From assembly GCA_018896315.1 (NCBI GenBank), contig JAHIMV010000086.1, positions 1-19,151 of the forward strand: DNA of 19,151 nt, given 5' to 3'. A model generated the notes under the pieces. That model did no database searches and was not told the origin of the DNA. It saw nothing but the letters and a program-made list of their open reading frames with translations. Positions 6,414 to 12,045 of this stretch are shown in pieces. A program made the position numbers and the translations under genes. Position 1 is the first letter of the stretch, and each line of letters opens with the position of its first letter. Source of the DNA: Patescibacteria group bacterium (GTDB lineage Bacteria; Patescibacteriota; Patescibacteriia; UBA2591; UBA6264).

Positions 6414-7352
6414 TTTTATTTTTCCTTCTAAAAAAGATTTTATATTATCTAATGTCATCTCTCTAACTCTTTGTTGAGCTTCTTTTGTCATCCAACCATA
6501 ATCAGGAGTTAGATAAACATTATCTAATTTTCTAAATTTATCTCTCCATTTTTTATCTTGAAGTTCATCCAACCAAACAAAAATTCTTTTTTGCTTACAA
6601 AGTTCGTATAAAGTTTCCAAGTCAACGAGTTCCATTCTTGCAGAGTTAAGTAAAACCGAATCTTGCTTCATCAATTTCAAATTTGTTCTATTTAAAATAT
6701 TCTTTGTTTTATTAGTTAAATTACAATGTAAACCTACAATATCGCATTGTTTTAGCAAATCGTTTAATTGTAAAAATTTTATTCCTTTTCTTTCTAATTC
6801 TGGTTTTCTTTCTTTTGAAAAATATACTATATTCATTCCAAGTCCCTGAGCAATTTCTGCTACTCTACTTCCAATTCTTCCTAGACCAATTATTCCCAAT
6901 GTTTTTCCTTTTAATTCCCAGCCCATAAATTTTTCAAAGCCCCAATTTCCTTCTTTAACAAAATTCATTGCATCATGAGTTTGTCTGGAAATATTAAGTA
7001 GAGCAGAAATTGTTAATTCAGCAACTGCTTCAGTGGCATAGCCAGGAATATTTGTTAAAGTAATCCTTCTCTTTTTGAGAAGCTGAATATTAAAATGAGA
7101 AATATCGGTATGCATTGCTCCAATATATTTCAAATTTGATTTTTCGAATAAAGAATCATCATAGTAATCAAAAAGCCGTGTAATCAATGCATCAACACCT
7201 TCTAAATCTGATAATTTTACAATCCTTAAATATTCTCCTTTGGCAAAAACAATCTTGACTGATTCTGCAAACTTTTTTAATTTATCAACAAATTCCTTTT
7301 CAAGTGGTTTTGATTCCAAATCGTATAAAATAATTTTTCTGAATTTTCTCAT
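6408..7352 (-). CDS. D-2-hydroxyacid dehydrogenase-like, catalytic His replaced
   Basis: This 314-residue protein belongs to the D-isomer 2-hydroxyacid dehydrogenase family, which reduces 2-oxoacids with NAD(P)H. The catalytic-domain motif NIPGYATEAVAE lies at 101-112 and the Rossmann loop GLGRIG at 156-161. NSARMELVD at 236-244 holds the substrate-binding Arg239, and Glu263 (WLDE) fits the usual catalytic glutamate. The motif that normally reads TPH-x-G/A is TPDYGW at 282-287, so the proton-donor histidine is Asp284. The loop DVFEEEP is also altered (VWLDELQDK). The enzyme is therefore divergent and possibly inactive or specialised. Its last four codons come from the repeat box. Another box copy lies about 28 nt before the ATG. 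Confidence 0.85.
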   Translation of the reverse strand: MRKFRKIILYDLESKPLEKEFVDKLKKFAESVKIVFAKGEYLRIVKLSDLEGVDALITRLFDYYDDSLFEKSNLKYIGAMHTDISHFNIQLLKKRRITLTNIPGYATEAVAELTISALLNISRQTHDAMNFVKEGNWGFEKFMGWELKGKTLGIIGLGRIGSRVAEIAQGLGMNIVYFSKERKPELERKGIKFLQLNDLLKQCDIVGLHCNLTNKTKNILNRTNLKLMKQDSVLLNSARMELVDLETLYELCKQKRIFVWLDELQDKKWRDKFRKLDNVYLTPDYGWMTKEAQQRVREMTLDNIKSFLEGKIKP

Positions 7353-7379
7353 ATAGTAGATTATTTTAAATTTTTATCT

Positions 7380-7397
7380 CTCAATTAAATTTTCGGG
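7380..7397 (-). repeat. Intergenic box before the dehydrogenase-like gene
   Basis: This is a perfect core copy, flanked by AATAAAAC on one side and AGATAAAAA on the other. The palindrome at 7404-7424 begins 7 nt away. The ATG is about 28 nt downstream. Confidence 0.85.
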
Positions 7398-7403
7398 GTT
7401 TTA

Positions 7404-7424
7404 TTGAGGAGCTCGGCTTCTCAA
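7404..7424. repeat. Palindrome next to the box
   Basis: TTGAG and CTCAA flank an inner AG/CT pair with one mismatch on each side and a CTCGG loop. It is of the same type as the palindromes at 563-583 and 7849-7869. The 7425-7527 remainder contains a GGGGAC motif near 7475 and no supported gene. Confidence 0.5.
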
Positions 7425-7527
7425 CTTTTCTCACTTGGCTTTGGCTTAACAAAGGGCTTTAAAGGAATGGTCGCTGTCCCCATTTTTTAGTCCCATCTTA
7501 ATTATAATTCTCCTTTAAATGCTTTGG

Positions 7528-7785
7528 CTAAAATTGAATTATATACAGGCCCTTTTTCTCAATTTCTTTTTTTTGATTAAAATTATTAAGTTTGAATTTT
7601 AAGACATATTCTATTTCCTTTTCAATTTCCCTTCCAGTATATCGCTTTGTTTTTGGGTCCCACTCTTTTAAAATCAAAACGTCTCCTTCTTTTATTCTAA
7701 AATCAGCTAATCTTACTTCAAATTTCTTTTTACCGGACTTCACTAATTCAAAATATTTTGGCCAAATTTTCTTTTTTATCTCCAT
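7528..7785 (-). CDS. DUF3850/ASCH-type RNA-binding domain protein
   Basis: This 85-residue protein matches the DUF3850 (ASCH/PUA-like) family. HELK-like families begin with a strand, here EIKKKIWPKYFELVKSG, then the KKFEVRLADFRIKEGDVLILKEWD block at about 20-43, and YTGREIEKEIEYVL at about 49-62. ASCH domains resemble PUA folds and are thought to bind RNA or modified nucleotides, and several DUF3850 proteins are phage-borne; that is family knowledge. The start ATG lies inside a degraded copy of the repeat box: CCTGAAAATTT runs straight into ATGGAGATAAAA. The box therefore seems to have been captured as the translation start. No separate Shine-Dalgarno is seen. Confidence 0.85.
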   Translation of the reverse strand: MEIKKKIWPKYFELVKSGKKKFEVRLADFRIKEGDVLILKEWDPKTKRYTGREIEKEIEYVLKFKLNNFNQKKEIEKKGLYIIQF

Positions 7786-7824
7786 AAATTTTCAGGTTAT
7801 TTTTCATTTAATTAAATTTTCGGG
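7781..7824 (-). repeat. Two adjacent copies of the box, one degraded
   Basis: A near-perfect copy at about 7807-7824 (CCCGAAAATTTAATTA on the minus strand) is followed 10-15 nt later by a degraded one at 7781-7796 (CCTGAAAATTTATGGA). The degraded copy contains the ATG of the DUF3850 gene. This is the only tandem arrangement seen. Confidence 0.75.
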
Positions 7825-7848
7825 GTTTTTTACAAAATCATGCCATCA

Positions 7849-7869
7849 TGTTGCAATCCGATCTCAACA
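7849..7869. repeat. Palindrome upstream of the double box
   Basis: TGTTG and CAACA enclose ATCCGAT, which can pair internally around CG. It is related in sequence to the 4387-4411 palindrome (TGTTG, CCGA, CAACA). Confidence 0.5.
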
Positions 7870-7896
7870 CGCAGGGTTAAAATTTATTTGTGGTCT

Positions 7897-7971
7897 TTAC
7901 TGGTCAATTTTTTGCCAAATCGGAAAAATCGCTCTAAAATCCTCTACTGAAGCGTCTTTCCGAACACCAAT
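7897..7971 (-). pseudogene. Possible C-terminal scrap of an unknown protein
   Basis: A 24-codon stretch between two stop codons reads IGVRKDASVEDFRAIFPIW and then QKIDQ before a stop. The composition is protein-like, unlike the A/T-rich nonsense of the surrounding intergenic DNA, so it may be the end of a deleted gene. I cannot name the parent. The rest of 7786-8016 holds only repeats. Confidence 0.3.
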
Positions 7972-7982
7972 TTAGAGGGACT

Positions 7983-8012
7983 GTCCCCAAATTTTTAGTC
8001 CCCAAATTTTTA
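7983..8012 (-). repeat. Tandem 15-bp GGGGAC repeats
   Basis: TAAAAATTTGGGGAC occurs twice in exact tandem on the minus strand (7983-7997 and 7998-8012). The repeats directly follow the stop of the HEPN gene and are related to the pair at 4738-4771. Confidence 0.7.
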
Positions 8013-8016
8013 ATTC

Positions 8017-8526
8017 TTATCTTTTAATATCATTAACAAATGATTTCAAACTTCGTTTCGCCCCTCCCCATTCTAAAAAATATGACTCACCAAGCTTCTC
8101 TTTTCCACTTATCTCAAGAAGTAAATTCTCAATTTCTTTGACTAAATTCTTTACTTCTCTAACACCCATTTTCGTTAAAAAATTAAAACTGTTCGACGAG
8201 ATAATATTTTTTGATCGATGAGCAAACTTTGTATGCCTTAATTGTAAAAAAGGTCTCGCTTTATTTTTGATATCATCTATTCGTGCCTGTTTAAGTGATT
8301 TAAATTTATAAAGTGACCACGAGTCTTTTCTTCTATCGAAAAACACACCTAGGGTAAAACAGATATAGCGCGTAAATGAATCTAGTATTAGTTGAAAAAG
8401 TTGATTATAACGGTTATTTTTAATGTTAATGTTTTTAAAGAGAGCGTCATAAACCTTTAAAACATCATTGAGCTTCGCCAACTCTCTATTAAAAAAATGC
8501 CAAATTTTTAATTCTACTTGATCCAT
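8017..8526 (-). CDS. HEPN-domain protein, AbiU2-like
   Basis: This 169-residue all-helical protein looks like an AbiU2-type HEPN protein. The key feature is LRHTKFAHRS at about 96-105, which gives the R-x5-H motif (Arg97, His103) of HEPN ribonucleases in the same LR-x-x-x-x-AH context seen in AbiU2 relatives. An N-terminal helix pair (IWHFFNRELAKLNDVLKVYD) and FFDRRKDSWSLYKF in the middle also fit. HEPN proteins of this kind act in abortive infection or toxin-antitoxin systems by cutting RNA; that is family knowledge. No partner nucleotidyltransferase is adjacent. It sits just downstream of the restriction operon but behind its own box and palindrome, so it is probably a separate unit. A box copy ends about 16 nt before the ATG. 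Confidence 0.65.
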   Translation of the reverse strand: MDQVELKIWHFFNRELAKLNDVLKVYDALFKNINIKNNRYNQLFQLILDSFTRYICFTLGVFFDRRKDSWSLYKFKSLKQARIDDIKNKARPFLQLRHTKFAHRSKNIISSNSFNFLTKMGVREVKNLVKEIENLLLEISGKEKLGESYFLEWGGAKRSLKSFVNDIKR

Positions 8527-8542
8527 AAATTTATTTTTTATT

Positions 8543-8560
8543 CCTAATTAAATTTTCGGG
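8543..8560 (-). repeat. Intergenic box, last copy before the defence island
   Basis: The minus strand reads CCCGAAAATTTAATTAGG, with AGG about 16 nt before the HEPN gene ATG. I find no further copy from here to 19151. The sequence upstream (about 8565-8625) also matches the end of the 5272-5811 gene once the palindrome at 8581-8610 is removed. Confidence 0.8.
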
Positions 8561-8580
8561 GAGTTATTTTTCATCAAATT

Positions 8581-8610
8581 TCCGCCCGAGGCGGATCCGC
8601 CTTTAGCGGA
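8581..8610. repeat. GC-rich palindrome inserted in a longer repeat
   Basis: GGCGGATCCGCC (8590-8601) is a perfect palindrome, nested in outer TCCGC (8581-8585) and GCGGA (8606-8610). It interrupts a tract that is continuous at 5275-5300. A related CCGCC-AAG-GGCGG hairpin occurs at 15139-15151. It could serve as a terminator-like stem after the nuclease gene, but no T-run follows. Confidence 0.65.
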
Positions 8611-8652
8611 AGCTTCATTTTAAAAATTGTTCCCTATTTCCGTTTTTATATT

Positions 8653-10269
8653 CTATTTGTTTATCTCTTTAATTTTTTCTATTAAAACATCCCTGTCCCA
8701 TAAATCTACTCTCAGTTTTTTAATTTTACAGGGTAAAACGCCAGCTCGTTCCGTAAAATAATTATTTGTCACTACAATCCCAGCATCACAATCATAAACC
8801 GCCCAGGCAAGCAAAACTTCTTTTATGGCTGAAGTGTTTACTTTAAATTTTATCCACTTTTTGGCCTGAACTGCATAACGATCTCCAGTCTCTTGATTAG
8901 TAGCAATTAAATCCGCCCCGTAATCTCCGCCCCATCCACCAAGTCTTTCTACTTTATAGCCCATTTTTTTAAATAAATCACCGACAAAAATCTCAAACTC
9001 CCTCCATGTCATTTTATCAACTTCGCTTATTGTCTTTTGTACATTCTCTAAAATCCGAACCTTTTCCCTATAATAGGTAGTAATTCTTTGAATTGTCTTA
9101 TAAATCCCAAAAACTACACCAATTAACCCAAAGACCCAAATAACAATATGTGGTTTCCATACTAATAGCGCCAAACTAATCAAGGTCAATATTATCCATA
9201 ACAATTGTTCCCTGATTTTTTTATAGGATAGAGCAACAAAATCCCTTCTTCGTCTTGCTGGAATAACAAAGGTTGTGCTTTCTGGTAAAATTTCAAATTC
9301 TGGCTCTATGGCTATTTCTTCTTTTTCACCAGCCTCTGGTAGTAATAATTCCTCGGTAGCCGGTATAACCTCTATAATTTTTTCTTCATCGGCTACTCTT
9401 ACCTTAACCTTCAGTAACTCATATTCAACTATTCCAATTTGTAGTAATTCAGCATTAATCCTAAGTTCGCACTTTCCTTCTACTCGCAATAATGCCCCTT
9501 GTCGTTCTTCGTCTAATTTTTGTAATCTCACTACTTTATCTGCTTCTAGTTTATATTTTTCATTTTCTAAACCTTTGATCTCTTTTTGAAGTATCGCTAT
9601 TCTCTTAAACCTTATACGGCCTAACTCCCTTGCTCTTTTAAGTTCGTTGTTCTTTTCATTTATCTTTTCGTCAATATTACTAATTTCTTTCTGAACCTCA
9701 TCTCTTTTTTGGCTATCATACTTACTAATATCCTCAACTTTATTTTTGTGGAAATCTTTAACTCTCTCATCTATCTTAGTTAATATATTCTCAATTGTGC
9801 CGGCTGGATTTTCTAATCTCATTCTGATTAGTTTTTGAGCCCTCTCCTTTAAGTTAAAAATTATATCTTTGGGAATTTTTATTCGCTCCAAATTCTGGCT
9901 ATCTAGATCAAAGATTTTCTCCTCCAAAATTTCCCAACGATTTCCATTACTTCTAAGGGCAACTGGTAAATACTCTTCTAATGCAACAGTTAATGCTTCT
10001 ACATCAAATCGAACTTTATAACCGAAAAATAAAGTTTGTTTCCAAAATCGTTCTAATATCTCAAAATCTTTCACTATTAAAAATTCTTTCTTAACAGCCT
10101 CTTCAACATTAAAATCTTTGGGTGAGTTTAACTTTAACCCAAAGATATACCCCTTTTCTAATATTTTTTCTTGAAGAACTTTAAACTCAGAAGAAAATAA
10201 CGAGCTAGGAAGTTTCATTTTTTCTCCTGAAAGTTGAGAATATTTATTTGTTATTTCTGCTAAGTTCAT
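8653..10269 (-). CDS. Membrane-anchored Mrr-type restriction nuclease
   Basis: This 538-residue protein ends in an Mrr-like PD-(D/E)XK domain: MTWREFEIFVGDLFKKMGY at 420-438, GGDYGADL with Asp453, and VQAK with Gln468 and Lys470, the usual D..QxK active site. Two hydrophobic helices at about 356-371 and 375-391 directly precede the nuclease. A long charged coiled coil covers about 165-255, and an acidic, proline-containing linker about 300-335. The N-terminal 150 residues match nothing I know. The protein should cleave DNA, probably unmodified or foreign, from a membrane-bound position. It is the last gene of the operon, overlapping the helicase by ATGA, so translation is coupled and it likely acts with the methyltransferase and helicase. 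Confidence 0.85.
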   Translation of the reverse strand: MNLAEITNKYSQLSGEKMKLPSSLFSSEFKVLQEKILEKGYIFGLKLNSPKDFNVEEAVKKEFLIVKDFEILERFWKQTLFFGYKVRFDVEALTVALEEYLPVALRSNGNRWEILEEKIFDLDSQNLERIKIPKDIIFNLKERAQKLIRMRLENPAGTIENILTKIDERVKDFHKNKVEDISKYDSQKRDEVQKEISNIDEKINEKNNELKRARELGRIRFKRIAILQKEIKGLENEKYKLEADKVVRLQKLDEERQGALLRVEGKCELRINAELLQIGIVEYELLKVKVRVADEEKIIEVIPATEELLLPEAGEKEEIAIEPEFEILPESTTFVIPARRRRDFVALSYKKIREQLLWIILTLISLALLVWKPHIVIWVFGLIGVVFGIYKTIQRITTYYREKVRILENVQKTISEVDKMTWREFEIFVGDLFKKMGYKVERLGGWGGDYGADLIATNQETGDRYAVQAKKWIKFKVNTSAIKEVLLAWAVYDCDAGIVVTNNYFTERAGVLPCKIKKLRVDLWDRDVLIEKIKEINK

Positions 10270-12044
10270 TTTGTAAACCTATCAAATATTTCTTGGCTAA
10301 ATAACCTTTTTTGTTTAGCTAATTTTTCACCCTCGGCTATACTTTCTTCTAAGGCTTTTATTTTTACCTCTAAATCTTCTGGTGTTCTGGCTTCCGAAAT
10401 AATTTCTAAGATTTCATCTTGAATTTTAGTCCTCTCTTCGAGTTCAGTTAAAATTGGTTCAATCTCGCCAATTGCTCTTTTAGTTATCCCAATTTTCTCA
10501 TAAAGTCTCTTTATGATTCGTTCATCAATAGATCCTCTAACCGCTAAGTTATAGACCAATACTTTATATTTCTGACCAATGCGGTGAAGTCTCCCAATTC
10601 TCTGCTCCATTTTCATTGGATTCCAGGGAAGATCAAAGTTGATAATTACGTGACATTGGTGTTGTAGATTTAACCCCTCGGATCCGGCATCTGTAGAAAG
10701 TAATATTTGAACTTTAGGATTTTCATTAAATTCTCGAATAGTTGCTGTTCTTTCCTTTGATTTCATGTACCCTCCAAATGGTAAAAAGCTAATTTTCATT
10801 TTTCTAAGAACGCTGGCTAAATATTTCTGGGTATCCTCATAAATAGTATAAATCAAGATTTTATCTTTTCCGTGGTCGTTTATTACTCTAACTAACTCTT
10901 CGGTTTTACTAGGATTTTCTATCTGAGAGGCTAATTCTAAAAGATTCCTTAGTTTCTTTTCAACCTGTGAACCCAGAACAATTGATTTTTCTAATTTTCT
11001 TTTAAGAGTCTCCTGAATTGCTTTAGGGCTACTATTGGACCTCATACCAAGATGTATTAACTCAAATTGTTCTGCCCAGCGCTGTTTTTCTTCTAGTTGC
11101 TCTTTTATAAATTTTACTCTTTCCCCTATATACTCATCGACGGCCTTATGGAATTGAGTTTCTTCTTTTGAAGCGTCGGTGACAAGAGAAGTAACTATCC
11201 TCGGAGGAATTGGTAAATTTGCATCGATTCCTCGTTGCCTTACCATTACCTGGTTTTTCATAATTTCGAACTCTTCTCTATTTTTTAACTTTCTTCCCGA
11301 CGGATCGGCATAGAATTCTTTTTTAAAATTAGGAAAAGTTCCAAAAAATCCAGGCCTGACCAAGTCGGCTAAATTATAAAAATCTTCTAATTTATTATGA
11401 ATTGGGGTAGCAGTTAGAAATAAAAGATGACGGGGTTCAAGTTCTTTAATTAACGGGTAGGTATATTTTCTATTCCGCATCCTGTGGGCTTCATCACAAA
11501 TAATTAAATCCCACTCTACTTTTTTAATGTCTTCAGCATAATTTTTTGCTTTTTCGTAAGAGCTTATAATTAGGGGGTGTTCAGTAAATCCCGCAAACTT
11601 AGAATTATAAAAATCCCAGACATCATCTCGTTGCTCAGATTTTTGCCAAGAAGCATTAATAAACTTGAAATCAAAAATATCGAACATCTGATACTGCCAT
11701 TGAGAAGTCAGTGATGCCGGAACAATTATAAAAATTTTACTAATGAGTTTATCGTAGAAGAGCTGTTTTAAAATAAGACCAGCCTCTATCGTTTTCCCTA
11801 AACCAACTTCATCAGCCAAAATTCCCTTGCCTTGCATCACCCTTAAAACTCTCCCAGCTGCATAAATTTGATGGGGATAACGGATATAGTTTTTATGTGA
11901 ATATTCACCAATGAATAATTGTCCAATATCCGAAATCAAACCTGCTTTCACTACTTCTAATCCAAGCTCACCCCATTCTTTAGAAGAAGGCTTTAATTTT
12001 GGAAGTTTTTCTATTAACTTTGATTCAATAAATTTAAGTTTCAT
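10266..12044 (-). CDS. SNF2-type DEAD/DEAH helicase
   Basis: This 592-residue superfamily 2 ATPase of the SNF2/RapA type is a DNA translocase rather than a strand-separating helicase. Motifs in order are ADEVGLGKT (Walker A, about 77-85), DEAH (184-187), LTATP (210-214), STDAGSEGLNLQ (motif V, about 450-461) and QRIGRLHRIGQ (motif VI, 481-491). A coiled segment (REEFEIMK to EEKQRW) lies between the two RecA lobes. I chose the ATG at 12044, two bases after the methyltransferase stop (12046-12048); an in-frame TTG at 12065 would overlap that gene and lie on top of the GAGG ribosome binding site. Stop and next start overlap as ATGA. It resembles the SNF2 helicase (DrmD) of class 1 DISARM, although other DISARM genes are absent here. 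Confidence 0.92.
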   Translation of the reverse strand: MKLKFIESKLIEKLPKLKPSSKEWGELGLEVVKAGLISDIGQLFIGEYSHKNYIRYPHQIYAAGRVLRVMQGKGILADEVGLGKTIEAGLILKQLFYDKLISKIFIIVPASLTSQWQYQMFDIFDFKFINASWQKSEQRDDVWDFYNSKFAGFTEHPLIISSYEKAKNYAEDIKKVEWDLIICDEAHRMRNRKYTYPLIKELEPRHLLFLTATPIHNKLEDFYNLADLVRPGFFGTFPNFKKEFYADPSGRKLKNREEFEIMKNQVMVRQRGIDANLPIPPRIVTSLVTDASKEETQFHKAVDEYIGERVKFIKEQLEEKQRWAEQFELIHLGMRSNSSPKAIQETLKRKLEKSIVLGSQVEKKLRNLLELASQIENPSKTEELVRVINDHGKDKILIYTIYEDTQKYLASVLRKMKISFLPFGGYMKSKERTATIREFNENPKVQILLSTDAGSEGLNLQHQCHVIINFDLPWNPMKMEQRIGRLHRIGQKYKVLVYNLAVRGSIDERIIKRLYEKIGITKRAIGEIEPILTELEERTKIQDEILEIISEARTPEDLEVKIKALEESIAEGEKLAKQKRLFSQEIFDRFTK

Positions 12045-12045
12045 T

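Noticed and set aside
7421..7483. A 20-codon minus-strand frame (MGTATIPLKPFVKPKP...)
   Set aside because: It looks slightly protein-like, but it spans a palindrome and a repeat motif, has no family match, and is too short to support.
524..8560. Integron attC sites for the repeated boxes
   Set aside because: The boxes lack the paired R and L core sites of attC, and no integrase is in the window. Only the weaker cassette-like hypothesis is kept.
9275..9589. Serine-rich plus-strand frame of 104 codons
   Set aside because: It is antisense to the nuclease gene's coiled coil, and its low-complexity Ser/Asn content is typical of a shadow frame.
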